Below are positions 1 through 11,308 of a stretch of 64,000 nt of DNA, one piece after another. Each line of letters opens with the position of its first letter. Positions within the stretch are counted from its first letter, which is position 1. The DNA lies in NCBI GenBank assembly GCA_032433765.1, contig JAVIAB010000124.1, forward strand, positions 79,078,465 to 79,142,464. The letters are read 5' to 3'. A model generated the notes under the pieces. That model worked only from the letters and a program-made list of their open reading frames with translations. It was not told the origin of the DNA and searched no databases. Made by a program: the position numbers and the translations under genes. Origin of the DNA: Megaustenia siamemsis. Lineage: Eukaryota; Mollusca; Gastropoda; Stylommatophora; Ariophantidae.

Positions 1-333
1 GAGATTTGTGTATTAGTGTTGGTTTCTAGGAAAATGATGTCCATGTTCACCAGGATTTTAGAATGCCATTACTAAAACCTTTTTCAGTTGTTTTGACTGT
101 TTTGTTTGTTATTTATTTGAGTGATTTATAGTAAGAAAGTGACTGTAGATACTCTTTTTTGAGTGATGTCATTTGAAATTGTTGCCTATGCAGCCATATA
201 TGGCTTGCACGGAGTTCGAACTTGCTAACAGAACAAACCAATAACATCACAATGGCAGTCCCTATCACTGGGTGTTTTTGCAGAGACTAGTCTAACACTA
301 AAAACAATTTAGTTGCTGCTTTTGTTTTAAATA

Positions 334-369
<36 letters not shown>

Positions 370-552
370 AATTGAAATGAGGAATTGACTGGGTACAAAT
401 TTCCCCTTTTTATTGGAAGTCATTATGAATTATTGACTGTGCATTTGAATAGGGCATGCACCGAGACCATGTCAGCAGAACTTGCAAACACAATTTTGGA
501 GATACTGAGACAAGATGTGGAGCAGATATGGAGAATTCCTGGCTGCAATGAA
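1..552. other. Intronic or upstream sequence without recognised exon
   Basis: I see no mannosidase exon here. The stretch holds a poly(T) run at about 336-364. It belongs to the intron (or introns) upstream of the first recognised exon at 3614, because that exon begins in the middle of the protein family's sequence. Confidence 0.5.
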
Positions 553-2341
553 ACTAGCTCCATTGATGGAGTAGAATAGGATAGAATTGTGCTAGCTCCA
601 TTGTTGGAGTAGAATAGGAAAGAATTGTACTAGCTCCATTGATGGAGTAGAATAGGATAGAATTGTGCTAGCTCCATTGATGGAGTAGAATAGGATAGAA
701 TTGTGCTAGCTCCATTGTTGGAGTAGAATAGGAAAGAATTGTACTAGCTCCATTGATGGAGTAGAATAGGATAGAATTGTGCTAGCTCCATTGTCGGAGT
801 AGAATAGGAAAGAATTGTACTAGCTCCATTGATGGAGTAGAATAGGGTAGAATTGTGCTAGCTCCATTGTTGGAGTAGAATAGGAAAGAATTGTACTAGC
901 TCCATTGATGGAGTAGAATAGGATAGAATTGTGCTAGCTCCATTGATGGAGTAGAATAGGATAGAATTGTGCTAGCTCCATTGGTGGAGTAGAATAGGAT
1001 AGAATTGTGCTGGTTCCATTGTTGGAGTAGAATAGGATAGAATTGTGCTAGCTCCATTGATGGAGTAGAATAGGATAGAATTGTGCTAGCTCCATTGATG
1101 GAGTAGAATAGGATAGAATTGTGCTGGCTCCATTGATGGAGTAGAATAGGATAGAATTGTGCTGGCTCCATTGATGGAGTAGAATAGGATAGAATTGTGC
1201 TGGTTCCATTGATGGAGTAGAATAGGATAGAATTGTGCTGGTTCCATTGATGGAGTAGAATAGGATAGAATTGTGCTGGTTCCATTGATGGAGTAGAATG
1301 GGATAGAATTGTGCTAGCTCCATTGATGGAGTAGAATGGGATAGAATTGTGCTAGCTCTATTGATGGAGTAGAATAGGATAGAATTGTGCTAGCTCCATT
1401 GATGGAGTAGAATAGGATAGAATTGTGCTGGTTCCATTGATGGAGTAGAATAAGGATTAATTGTGCTGGTTCCATTGATGGAGTAGAATAGGATAGAATT
1501 GTGCTAGCTCCATTGATGGAGTAGAATAGGATAGAATTGTGCTAGCTCCATTGATGGAGTAGAATAGGATAGAATTGTGCTAGCTCCATTGATGGAGTAG
1601 AATAGGATAGAATTGTGCTGGCTCCATTGATGGAGTAGAATAGGATAGAATTGTGCTGGTTCCATTGATGGAGTAGAATAGGATATAATTGTGCTAGCTC
1701 CATTGTTGGAGTAGAATAGGATATAATTGTGCTAGCTCCATTGATGGAGTAGAATAGGATAGAATTGTGCTGGTTCCATTGATGGAGTAGAATAGGATAG
1801 AATTGTGCTAGCTCTATTGATGGAGTAGAATAGGATAGAATTATGCTGGTTCCATTGATGGAGTAGAATAGGATAGAATTGTGCTAGCTCCATTGATGGA
1901 GTAGAATAGGATAGAATTGTGCTAGCTCCATTGTTGGAGTAGAATAGGAAAGAATTGTGCTAGCTCCATTGTTGGAGTAGAATAGGATAGAATTGTGCTA
2001 GCTCCATTGTTGGAGTAGAATAGGATAGAATTGTGCTAGCTCCATTGTTGGAGTAGAATAGGATAGAATTGTGCTAGCTCCATTGATGGAGTAGAATAGG
2101 AAAGAATTGTACTAGCTCCATTGTTGGAGTAGAATAGGATAGAATTGTGCTAGCTCCATTGTTGGAGTAGAATAGGATAGAATTGTGCTAGCTCCATTGT
2201 TGGAGTAGAATAGGATAGAATTGTGCTAGCTCCATTGATGGAGTAGAATAGGATAGAATTGTGCTAGCTCCATTGATGGAGTAGAATAGGATAGAATTGT
2301 GCTAGCTCCATTGTTGGAGTAGAATAGGATAGAATTGTGCC
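553..2341. repeat. 38-bp minisatellite, about 47 copies
   Basis: A 38-bp unit repeats head to tail across the interval. Most units contain the near-palindrome CTCCATTGATGGAG, whose six-base arms are perfectly complementary. Variant units with TTGTTGG or TTGTCGG break the stem. GCTAGCTCC and GCTGGTTCC versions are interspersed, which suggests ongoing homogenisation. Open frames on the minus strand are by-products of the repetition and are not genes. Confidence 0.97.
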
Positions 2342-2384
2342 AGTGTCCTATTTTTTCACAACGAATTTAAATATTCCTTTTTAT

Positions 2385-2490
2385 TGCAAAATTAAAGTAA
2401 GTCAAACAGTACTAAAGCAGATCAGTGGTTTAAAATATCTGGGAATTATGTTAACTTAAATGGTAGATAAAGAAAGAGATAAGGTGTAGA
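2385..2490 (+). mobile_element. LINE reverse transcriptase scrap
   Basis: A short segment translates to a 'LKYLGIMLT'-like string, the block downstream of the RT catalytic motif in RTE-like LINEs. The same block recurs at about 3350-3385. It is too short and broken to code. Confidence 0.4.
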
Positions 2491-3109
2491 ATAGTGAATC
2501 TTAAAAAAAAAAAAACAGACGAGTAAGTTGTAGGAAGCCTCAGAAATGTGATTTATTGAAGAATGCTCTGAATGCTGTTATCAGCTAAAAAGAGTAACAA
2601 AGGCATTCATACAGACAGCCATTGTGATGTTGTCAGTTTGTGCCATAGCAAGGTAGACATCTGTGCCCCATATTCTCCTGCATAGGCAACAATCTCAAAC
2701 CCAAATCACTCAACTAAAAAGAGAAAAAAAAACAATCCATACATTTTTTTTTGTTAACACATCTTAAGCTACATACAGAAACAACAAATAAACTAGTTTC
2801 CCTATCTAGAAAGAAGGCTGTGTGTATGCTTACCATAAAAAGCATATATTAAAAAAAGAGACGGGAGAAAAGCAAAAGATAGACCCAGAGTAAGGTGATA
2901 CTTTATAGTGATTGAAGCTACCAAAAGGCAAGAACCAGAACTTTGTATCTCCCTCGCCACCTGAACGGGTGCAGGTGGAGGTGAGAAAAAGTGATAAATT
3001 ACTAAGTTTAAAAAACTATATTATATCTTGTTTTTAAAAAAAAAGCACCAATGATTGTTCTACTCCGTTTTAAACAAAATAATATATTATTCTGTCATAT
3101 CTTATGCTA

Positions 3110-3582
3110 TTATATATATTATATATTTTAATCGGAGGTTATAATATAAATAATCTAAGATATGTTGATGATGCAGTCTTAATCGCTAAGAGTGAAATGA
3201 ATTAAAGGAAATGTTAGACATAGTGAAGGAAAGCAAAAATAAAGGTCTCAGCCTTAATAGCAAAAAGACAGAAGTAATGGTAACAACAACAAAAAAAGAC
3301 ATCACCGCGATGCACAATAAAGACAAGTGGAATAATATTAAAACAGGTAAATGAATTTAAATATTTGGGAACTTTGTTAACCTTAGATGGTTCCCAGAAC
3401 AACTGGGAAAATTGAGGGACGAAGAGATAGAGGGAAGCAAAGAGAAAAGATACCAGACAGCTTAAGAGAATGGCTTGGCAGGTCAACAACAGAAATGATA
3501 AATAACTTTTGAGATAGAAAGTTGTGGAGAGACATGATCACCTACGCCAGCAGGCACGGTACTTGATGATGATGATGATGAT
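3110..3582 (+). mobile_element. Degenerate RTE-like LINE 3' end, (TGA)n tail
   Basis: The segment carries an RT catalytic box in the form YVDD (about 3160), then a 'FKYLGTLLT' block (about 3355). It then jumps to the C-terminal 'GKIEG/GRRDRGKQREK'-type region seen complete at 11865-12203, so an internal stretch is deleted. It ends in a (TGA)n tail at about 3567-3582, some 31 bp before mannosidase exon 1. Stops and shifts show it is dead. Confidence 0.7.
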
Positions 3583-3613
3583 CTTATGCTAAATATTGCT
3601 GTTTTTTTTTCAG

Positions 3614-3804
3614 GTTGAGTTTGGAACCGTGTCAGACTATTTCAAGGCACTTGAGGAAGAGAGTAAAAAGTTGCAGTTAAAGTTCCCTTCATTAACGGGT
3701 GACTTTTTTCCTTACAATGACCGTGATGATCAGTACTGGACTGGCTACTACTCTGTCAGGCCATTACTCAAACACATGGCCAGAGTTCTGCAGGCAAAAT
3801 TAAG
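3614..3804 (+). CDS. Mannosidase II exon 1 of window (end of GH38 catalytic domain)
   Basis: This exon encodes about 63 residues, from VEFGTVSDYF to VLQAKLR. The acceptor is a T-rich tract ending CAG at 3611-3613 and the donor is G|GTTAGT at 3805. It enters in phase 0 and leaves with two bases of an Arg codon. The block GDFFPYNDRDDQYWTGYY is the family loop. By family knowledge (Drosophila Golgi mannosidase II) its aspartates include the general acid. It precedes a 6.5-kb intron that holds six LINE or SINE remnants and several minisatellites. Confidence 0.95.
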
Positions 3805-3984
3805 GTTAGTTAGATCTATTTATCTGTTCTCTTTCTGAGCTGAAGATGGCCTCACTTAGGCAGAAATTCTTGATTTGCTATGTCCGACGATTTTTGTTAT
3901 CAAGTGGCACAGGACCCACATTATATCTCACCATATGTCCCTGTTCTGGCCAAGTAGCTCATCTCAACAAGGGAAATGATGATT

Positions 3985-4412
3985 GCCATTGTTGCGTCTC
4001 GCCTCAGTGTTATATTTAGTGTTAATTAAGGTCAGTCTCTCATTTTTTTACCATCTGATTTCCATTGAAGGGACTGCTTTGAGATTCTCTGGTTGTCTCT
4101 CCTCATCATATGGCCAGCATATGACCACCTTGTCTTGTTGTCTCTCCTCATCATATGGCCAGCATATGACCACCTTCTCTTGTTGTCTCTCATCATCATA
4201 TGGCCAGCATATGACCACCTTCTCTTGTTGTCTCTCCTCAGCATATGGCCAGCATATGACCACCTTCTCTTGTTGTCTCTCCTCATCATATGGCCAGCAT
4301 ATGACCACCTTGTCTTGTTGTCTCTCCTCATCATATGGCCAGCATATGACCACCTTCTCTTGTTGTCTCTCCTCATCATATGGCCAGCATATGACCACCT
4401 TCTTTTCTTGTT
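3985..4412 (-). mobile_element. LINE C-terminal fragment with internal tandem amplification
   Basis: Read on the minus strand, the segment ends with 'MRRDNQRISKQSLQWKSDGK'. This corresponds to the C-terminal part of the LINE at 51379-51866, which has 'MRRDNNRIAKQALIWET' followed by 'GKRKRGRP'. Within it, the 15-residue block RRWSYAGHMMRRDNK is repeated about seven times. The repeated block is itself a piece of the LINE ORF. Confidence 0.8.
4090..4405. repeat. 45-bp minisatellite (7 copies) made of LINE coding sequence
   Basis: The 45-bp unit contains CATATGGCCAGCATATGACC, and seven copies follow one another. The unit length is a multiple of three, so several frames stay open on both strands. 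On the minus strand the unit spells part of a LINE C-terminus, so the array arose after the LINE inserted. Confidence 0.95.
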
Positions 4413-4465
4413 TGTAGGTGATATTTTTGGATGCTTTTATGATTATATTTTAATTGATACATAGT

Positions 4466-4722
4466 AAAGAAGTAGTAAAGAGCCCCTGTCACGCCAAGTG
4501 GCTTATAGGGAATAAAGTGTTAGTGATCATAATTTTTACAGACTTCGGCACATGATTTTTGGTGTAATGGGGTTGGTATTATGCCCGTGTCGCTTTACTT
4601 TCCTAGAAAAAAATCCATTACTCATTTAAGGCTGGGTGAGCCTGGAAGCCTTCGATCAGGATCAAACTCAACTCTTGTCCTTTGTAGTCCAGTTCACTAA
4701 CCACTGAGCTATCGTGGCTCCC
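4466..4722 (-). mobile_element. SINE family I (tRNA-derived) copy
   Basis: On the minus strand the head reads GGGAGCCACGATAGCTCAGT with a tRNA-like A box (TAGCTCAGTGGTTAGTG). A degenerate B box follows, and the body includes the TTCTAGGAAAGTAAAG-type stretch. Imperfect 15-16 bp direct repeats (TAATTGATACATAGT at 4451 and TAATTGGATACATGGT at 4723) look like the target-site duplication. Confidence 0.85.
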
Positions 4723-5190
4723 TAATTGGATACATGGTTATATTTAATTGGATATGTGGTTAGTTGTTTATTTGAATAAATGGTTAGTTGCTTGATTGTT
4801 TATTAATCCAGCTGCTTGTTGGTTCATGTCCTTTGGCTCATTGCCATTATTATAGTATTTTCTTTGCTGTAGACTCAAATCTGGAGCCATAAAGATAACT
4901 TTTAGAACCATGTGAAACATAGCAACTATGGTTTGCTCAAACATGCTGTAACTAAATCAGGTTTTACTTTGCTCCCCACCAACTATTCTTGTTTACCTGC
5001 TGGTTATGTCAGATTTCCCTGTCATTTTAGGCATATAACAATAGTTTTAAAGTGATTTGATCTGAGCTGACGTGCCTCTGTGATGGGTTTCAGGAAGACA
5101 GTACAATTTGCCACCTCATCTCCAGTTCTGTGCAATATGGTTCTGATTTCTTCCAACTATGATATGCATACGTTTTAATTTTGAAATCGT
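4723..5190. other. Intronic sequence, nothing recognised
   Basis: AT-rich intron sequence between the SINE and the 22-bp array. I see no exon and no clear element ends. Confidence 0.4.
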
Positions 5191-5194
5191 GCAT

Positions 5195-5445
5195 GTTAAA
5201 CAACTCATACATGTTAAATAAAGAACTCATACAATTTAAATAAATACTCATACATGTTAAATAAAGAACTCATACATGTTAAATAAAGAATTCATACGTG
5301 TTAAATAAATAACTCATACATTGTTAAGTAAAGAACTCATACGTGTTAATTAAATAACTCATACATGTTAAATAAAGAACTCATACGTGTTAAATAAAGA
5401 ACTCATACATGTTAAATAAATAACTTGTATGTGTTAAATAAAGAA
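5195..5445. repeat. 22-bp minisatellite, about 11 copies
   Basis: The unit AACTCATACATGTTAAATAA plus two bases repeats with variants (CATACGTG, CATACATTG). Confidence 0.95.
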
Positions 5446-5519
5446 CACAAATTTGTGTAGATGGTAAGATTTAAAGACATAAAACTTCATACATAATTAT
5501 TGAGTTATTTGTGGTTTAT

Positions 5520-6000
5520 AATCATTGCCCTCCAGACGTGTCCATAGGTGGTCAGATCTCCTTTTCAGCAAGTCCTGCAGTGTCCAGGGACTGACAATTC
5601 CAGCTCTGTGTTGGTTGATAAGTCTCTCATTTCTGGCTGCACCAATCTTTACTCCCATCTTTTTCATCAGAAGGAGTAATGTGGACTCAAGATTGTCAAA
5701 GTCCTGTGCCCTTTCTGCTCAGAGTAAATTAATGACGTCCGCCTCATTCATTGGTTGACTGCCTTTGACAACAGGACATTGAGCTAGCCTGTCTGCTCTT
5801 TCTTTTCCCAGGGCTCCCACATGCTCCATGTCCCACATAGATGTAGACTAAGATGAATTTGTGTATCATTGATTTCTGCAATGTCTTGATGCACTACTTA
5901 TGTACCAAGCCTGCTGCCTCCACTTTTTTTTTAATCACATAGTATTCAGGCGTGTAATCTTGTGTCTCCAGCCAAATGAATGCCCATAGTTAAACATCTA
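5520..6000 (-). mobile_element. Degenerate LINE fragment with RNase H-like region
   Basis: Read on the minus strand in broken frames, this gives the order seen at the 3' end of RNase H-bearing LINEs: a segment around 'ERADRLAQCP' (about 5775-5805) and then 'MNEADVINL' and 'GVKIGAARNERLINQH' (about 5620-5745). Frameshifts and stops interrupt it. Family placement is from pattern memory only. Confidence 0.5.
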
Positions 6001-6467
6001 CTGAGCTATATGTAGCAAGGTCTCACACATGATACGTTGTGGGAAATAAAACTGATTTCATTGTTATAAATAGGATTCCATTTTAACAGAACCAGCTGAC
6101 ATGTTTGCTTCAAGGACAGACACAATAAGAACTTTAGAGCTTGACAAGAAAGTTGTAGTATACAGATCTCTACATGATCTGTATGGCTTAGTAAATTCTC
6201 TAAATCTGAAGTGATTCATGATGATAGAGCATTTTATGAGGCTTCAAGAATCAGGAGCCTTATCTTGTTAAAGTAGGATGGAGTGCCTGAGAGTACAGAC
6301 CAGAAGTGTGTACAGCCAGTAAACTATAGGAACTGTCAACATGCATATATTATACCTTCTTTTGGAAAGGAGTAAGCATTTGTGTGGCTGTACTGAGTGT
6401 AGTCAGGTTGATTCTTTCAATCAAAATATATCCCTTTTCATCTTGTCAGATGGTCTAGTGGAGGCTA
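6001..6467. other. Intronic sequence, nothing recognised
   Basis: AT-rich intron sequence with no exon signal or repeat that I can name. Confidence 0.4.
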
Positions 6468-6965
6468 TTGTGTATTTTTTTTTTAAGTTTTGTTGTTGAG
6501 TATCTTCTTTGTGGCAAATTCTACCAATGTTTGACAAACACACACGGCCAAGGAAATGAACAAGTCAGGCCCACTGATCCACAAGGTTTTCCATCCTTTT
6601 TCATGAGTCTTTTTTCTTCTAAGTTTTGCCTTAGCACAGTCTCAAATAATGTTATATCATTCCTTATACAAGCTCTCCATGATGTACGATCACTTGCCAG
6701 ATGTTCCCAGCCATTTTCACAGATGGGGAAGTTATTCAGAGATGATTTACAGATATCTCTATATCGTAATTTAGGTCTGCTGATTTGTCTTCTTCCATGT
6801 ATTAGTTCACCTTATATTATTTGCTTGGGGATGCATTTTTCTGCCATTCGCTGGACGTGCCCCAGCCATCTTAGTCCTCAACATCTGAGCATTGATATGA
6901 TTGTTGGGGTCTTAGCATGTTGCAGGACAGTTAAGTTGGTTATTTTGTCCTGCCATTTGATGTGA
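6468..6965 (-). mobile_element. LINE C-terminal fragment ('LRWLGHVQRM' type)
   Basis: On the minus strand, broken frames give LRWLGHVQRMAEKCIPKQ, then YGELIHGRRQ, RPKLRYRDICKSSL and a weak Cys/His tail. This is the C-terminal layout of a common invertebrate non-LTR family. A second member lies at 51905-52254. Frameshifts make it non-functional. Confidence 0.7.
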
Positions 6966-7354
6966 TTATTTCAATCAATAATCAGTGTTATAAACTATTT
7001 AATTAATGTGAAATTAATAATGGTAGTCAAGTCATTACCTAAAATAAATTAATTGAAAGCGGCTCATAAAAATGTGGACTTTCATTACATAAGCTCACTG
7101 TTAACAGAGATTTATGAAACCAGATCTGTCCACTTTTTAACGTTTTTTCTTATCCATGATTGTCCTTGAATCTCTTCAAAATGACAGATTTATTTTGAAT
7201 AACATGTTATACAAGTATGTTAGCAGTTTTTACTTGGTCATTATGCTGTGTGTTATTTAATGCAGTTATGTTATATGTGCTGCTTTGCCATTGTTGTTGA
7301 ATGTTGAATCTGTGCTACTCTTGTTAACTCAAGTATGAGAAAGGAAAAACTGTG
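6966..7354. other. Intronic sequence, nothing recognised
   Basis: AT-rich intron sequence before the 41-bp array. I see no exon. Confidence 0.4.
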
Positions 7355-7825
7355 CTGTGGTGATAACTGTAGCTCTGAGGTGGTGAGAGAGGAGGCTGAG
7401 GTGATAAATGTAGCTCTGAGATGGTGAGAAAGGAGGCTGAGGTGATAAATGTAGCTCTGAGATGGTGAGAGAGGAGGCTGAGGTGATAAATGTAGCTCTG
7501 AGATGGTGAGAGAGGAGGCTGAGGTGATAAATGTAGCGCTGAGATGGTGAGAAAGAAGGCTGAGGTGATAACTGAAGCTCTGAGGTGGTGAGAAAGAAGG
7601 CTGAGGTGATAACTGTAGCTCTGAGGTGGTGAAAAAAAGGCTGAGGTGATAACTGTAGCTCTGAGATGGTGAGAAAGAAGGCTGAGGTGATAACTGTAGC
7701 TCTGAGGTGGAAGCTCTGAGATGGTGAGAAAAAGGCTGAGGTGATAACTGTAGCTCTGAGGTGGTGAGAATGAACTCTGAGGTGGTGAGAAAGAAGGCTG
7801 AGGTGATAACTGTAGCTCTGAGATG
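7355..7825. repeat. Minisatellite, about 41-bp unit, 11-12 copies
   Basis: The unit contains GGCTGAGGTGATAA and GTAGCTCTGAGATGGTGAG. The 5' copies are regular at 41 bp, while the 3' copies vary by small deletions. A minus-strand open frame of 195 codons is a by-product. Confidence 0.93.
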
Positions 7826-8425
7826 ATTATTTACTACTTCAGTCATTGTGATTCTCATTTGATACTGTGGAAGGTTCAGAATAAATTAAGTGAAAAATAA
7901 TCACATGTAAATTGTTTGTTGCAGCCCTGTGGATATAAAATGTGTCTTTAAAAAAAAAAAACTGTTTAGACTATAAAGTCTTCATCAGACAAAAACAAAG
8001 ATAAAAACTCAGCAGACTACACGAATAAACAAGGATTGAACGTGATTAGAATTTATAAAGTAAGCTGCTACCCTATGGTAGGAAATTAACTGAAAGTAAA
8101 AAGGTCAGATATGTTGTCACACATTTACTTGAATGCTTGAAGAAAGGGACAACAATTTATCTGAGCCAGTAGAAAGGGAAGGATTCACTCCTCTTTCTAT
8201 GGAGAAAAGGAAAGAAGATAATCTACTCTAATATGAGGGACTCCCATCTCTAGTATTGAGTGGCATATACAGAGGTAGTGAACAGAGTGAAAAGAATGTA
8301 TTTCTCTTGGGTTTAAAGAATCCAAATATGGAATGAAAGGTAAAGGTGACCCAATTAGTCTTAAGCATTAATTGGACAAGTTTTGCAGACCAGATGGCTG
8401 TAATATGAGTGGTTGGCATATATAC
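7826..8425. other. Intronic sequence, nothing recognised
   Basis: Intron sequence with a poly(A) run near 7951. I see no exon or identifiable element. Confidence 0.35.
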
Positions 8426-8702
8426 AGGCCTTAAAACTTCAGGACCTGATGTGATATATTGCTCTGGTCATGCAGGGTTTCATAATAATGAAAGAGTGAA
8501 TGTAAGGGCCTCGAAGACACCACAGGTGGGTATCCTGATTATTGTTGAGGGAGAGATGTTGGAGATAATATCTGCATGCCTTGTGGAGAATATGGCTGCA
8601 TTTGAGATCATCACTCAAGGTATAGAGAAGAAACTAATTGTTTTTGAAAATAGATTGCCTCCAAAGACTCTTAAACATAAATTGGAGAGACTTTACACTT
8701 AG
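8426..8702 (+). mobile_element. LINE RNase H-like remnant
   Basis: The frame reads 'DVIYCSGHAGFHNNERVNV'. It resembles the RNase H block W-(C/I)-P-(G/S)-H-x-G-x-x-G-N-E-x-A-D of LINEs with several positions lost (the Pro, the Gly before Asn and the final Ala-Asp). It lies just before another LINE segment. The call rests on one motif. Confidence 0.4.
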
Positions 8703-8741
8703 TGAAACTATAAAAGAAGGAACTAAACAAGAAAATGTATC

Positions 8742-9210
8742 ATGTTATATACAGAGAACATTTCTATGGCAGCTAAACAACAAATGATAAATAGCATCTT
8801 CATACCAACTTTGTGCTATGAAAGTCAAACATGGACATTTTCTAAATCACATTTAAGAAAGATCAATACATGTGAGAGGCGATGCTTGAGAAAAGTAACA
8901 AACAACACAAGAAGAGATAGAATACCAAATGAAACCATAAGAAAAATGGTAGGAACAAAACCCTGCCAAGAATATATAGAATAACAACAACTTAAATGGT
9001 TTGGCCACCTGGTCAGAATGAATCCTCACCAATCACCATCAAGGGCGTTCTTCTCGAGAATGTATGGAAAAAGACCAAGAGGAAGACCCAGAAGAAGATG
9101 GATAGATGCAGTGACAGAGACATGTAACAACAAAGGAAAATCACTAATTCAGACAATTCGAGCAGCACAAGAACGACAAATGATATAAACCACGACACCT
9201 TTTAGGTATC
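8742..9210 (+). mobile_element. LINE C-terminal fragment
   Basis: An open stretch reads 'CYESQTWTFSKSHLRKINT' and 'ERRCLRKVTNNTRRDRIPN'. After a stop it continues with 'LKWFGHLVRMNP' and 'GKRPRGRPRRRWIDAV'. This is the usual C-terminal order of RTE-like LINE polyproteins. An in-frame stop near 8983 breaks it. Confidence 0.75.
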
Positions 9211-9296
9211 AGTGAAAGAGAAAAGAGGAAGAAGATATACAGAGAACATGCTAGAAGTAGTTGGCCATGTAAGTAAAGATAAAGTACGAGACATTT

Positions 9297-9600
9297 AATC
9301 GGCGTCTTAGCACGCAATTTTTCACCCATATGTGCTCAGTCGCCTATCCAGAAGTGTTCGGAGACTTCTGGACAATGTTACTTCAAGCATCAAAACTCAC
9401 AATGCAAGGCGACATTTCTCACCTTCCCAGAGTACTACCCTGCTACCCATTTCTGCCAGTGGCTGGGTCAGCCGCGGAGGTATTTTTTTTTCCAACCACG
9501 AGTACAATTGACACTGTTCCCAGCAGGAATTGAACACAGGTTGTTTGAATGTTGGTAGCCCAGTTGGGTGGTTTTCCCACCTAGGCTACCGAGGCCTCCA
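9297..9600 (-). mobile_element. SINE family II copy
   Basis: On the minus strand it starts with GGAGGCCTCGGTAGCCTAGG and has a B-box-like GTTCAATTCC. It ends in the same body as the copy at 36110-36347, whose plus strand carries CGGCGTCTTAGC, CACCCATATGTGCTC and GACTTCTGGA. It shows moderate divergence from that copy. Confidence 0.75.
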
Positions 9601-9734
9601 TGTTGGCTATGTGCTCAGAATGGATGAAAGAAGACTTTCACGCCAGGCTTTTTTGTGAACACCAGGTGGCAAAAAAAAAAATAAAGAAGACCAAAATGAA
9701 CTCTAAGTAAAACATTTAATATAGAGGACTGTCC

Positions 9735-9998
9735 TCATGTGGGAAACAACAGGTAAGAGGAAAAGAGGCTGACCCAGAGAGACACTGAGAAGAACATTGA
9801 TCAGAGAGGCAAGAGCAGCAGGAATCGACTCCCTCAATGAGATAGAGTTGCTTGCACAGAACAGAGACAAACGGCGAGATTTGATAAATATCTTTAGAAG
9901 GACTGAAAACTGCTAGAATAAAAATTTAGATAAGAGAAAGAGTATATGGGTCCATGCCCTATGGGCCGGCTACGGCTTGAATAGATAGATAGATAGAG
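9735..9998 (+). mobile_element. RTE-like LINE 3' end with (GATA)n tail
   Basis: The segment encodes 'GKRKRG' and 'ETLRRTLIREARAAGIDSLN', then 'AQNRDKRRDLINIF'. The 3' untranslated end GCCCTATGGGCCGGCTACGG runs into (GATA)n. Related 3' ends occur at 33255, 37683, 41420 and 51379, and in antisense at 15135. Confidence 0.8.
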
Positions 9999-10341
9999 GG
10001 CTCAACTATGGGCTTAATAATAAAACAAGACCTAGCAGGGAATCATCAGACACTGAGAGTTATGATTTCTATCTTATGTGCCATCTTCAGCCTGACAGAA
10101 GCTAACTCTCAGAATATGAGAAGGTAACATCGGACTCTGTGTCATGGAAGTTATTAGTATGCATACCTTATAATACTCATTAAAAGTACTTAATCACCCA
10201 TGAGATTGCTCAGAGTGCAGATGATACTTCATTAAAAATAATTAGTCATTCACTCATGTACTGTTTTCACAGTGTCATATGCAATGTAGATTCATGATTT
10301 GTTTGAATTTATTTGTTGTTCTCCTATTTTGCCCTATTCAG
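9999..10341. other. Intron sequence leading to exon 2 acceptor
   Basis: I see no element with confidence. The last bases form the polypyrimidine tract and CAG acceptor at 10339-10341. Confidence 0.5.
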
Positions 10342-10518
10342 GATAACAGAAATTTTGATGTCTCTCTCAGTAGCACAGTTTCTGAAAGTAGCCAATTATA
10401 TTTATTCAAAACATATCAGTCTTCTTGTGGATGCACGCAGAGCATTGGGGCTCTTTCAACATCATGATGCAATCGCAGGAACAAGCAAGAAATTTGTGAT
10501 GGCAGACTTCGGAAAAAT
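10342..10518 (+). CDS. Mannosidase II exon 2 (zinc-site QHHDA motif)
   Basis: The exon completes the Arg codon split at exon 1 and encodes [13 protein letters not shown] onward to ADFGK. The segment [20 protein letters not shown] matches the family's strongest motif. By family knowledge its second His is a zinc ligand and its Asp lies in the active site. The acceptor is CAG at 10339-10341 and the donor is GTAGGT at 10519. It leaves with two bases of a codon. The following intron is only 323 bp. Confidence 0.95.
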
Positions 10519-10841
10519 GTAGGTCATGAGTAAATGGAATGATCTTTTCTATTTGAACATATCTGTTATTGAGCTTGTTAAATAGTTCATTTAGTGCAGT
10601 ATAATTTTATATTGAATGTTTTTAAATTTCAATTTGTTTGACTAAAATTATACAAATACATTTTGCTTTTTGTTTGAGCATTTTCCTGGAATTAATTGTT
10701 AAAGTTTTTGTCCTATATTTTTTGTTGATTTTAATTTTACTTGATTTTGATTTTTGTTTAATGGAAAACAATCTTCTCTGGCTCTTCTCTTCTGTTTTTA
10801 TGCTTCTTGGAAAGCTATGGATAACCTAGTTTTATTTTTAG

Positions 10842-11015
10842 TTTGCAGGATGCCTTTGATAAACTAAATACACTACTAGCGTTGTTGATATTGAATAGTG
10901 TGGTTCTTGACAATGAAAAATATGCCGATGTGCCAAAGGATGTTTATATGATTGATAAGTGGGAGTTTCCTTCATTACCTCCAACATTAAAAGTCAGCAA
11001 TTTCAACAAAAAATG
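10842..11015 (+). CDS. Mannosidase II exon 3
   Basis: The exon encodes about 58 residues, LQDAFDKLNTLLALLILNSV through VSNFNKKW, corresponding to the helical middle domain after the QHHDA motif. The acceptor is TTTTTAG at 10841. The downstream TTTGCAG would also give an AG, but only the first keeps the phase. The donor TG|GTAAGC at 11016 splits a Trp codon that exon 4 completes. Confidence 0.9.
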
Positions 11016-11308
11016 GTAAGCTTGTTGTCCACATTACCTTTGATAGATTTGGTTACAGATGTCAAGAAATGCATTTTAATAAGAGATGCATTTGGAAATT
11101 ATTGTGATTGTTTCTGTTTTTTTTTTACATTTTTTTTTAAAATTTCCAGAAAACAAACAGGAATTAGAATTAACGCTTGAAACTTTTACTTTACAACCTT
11201 CATTGTTCAGGTTTATAGAGAAGCTTTTTGGATAGAAGTCGTTACAAATGTAACTAAAGACACAAATAAATCAGAGATAAACATAAAACTGGCAAGTTTT
11301 CATTTCTT

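Noticed and set aside
7271..7858. Minus-strand frame of 195 codons
   Set aside because: It is an artefact of the 41-bp minisatellite, with no domain and no start context.
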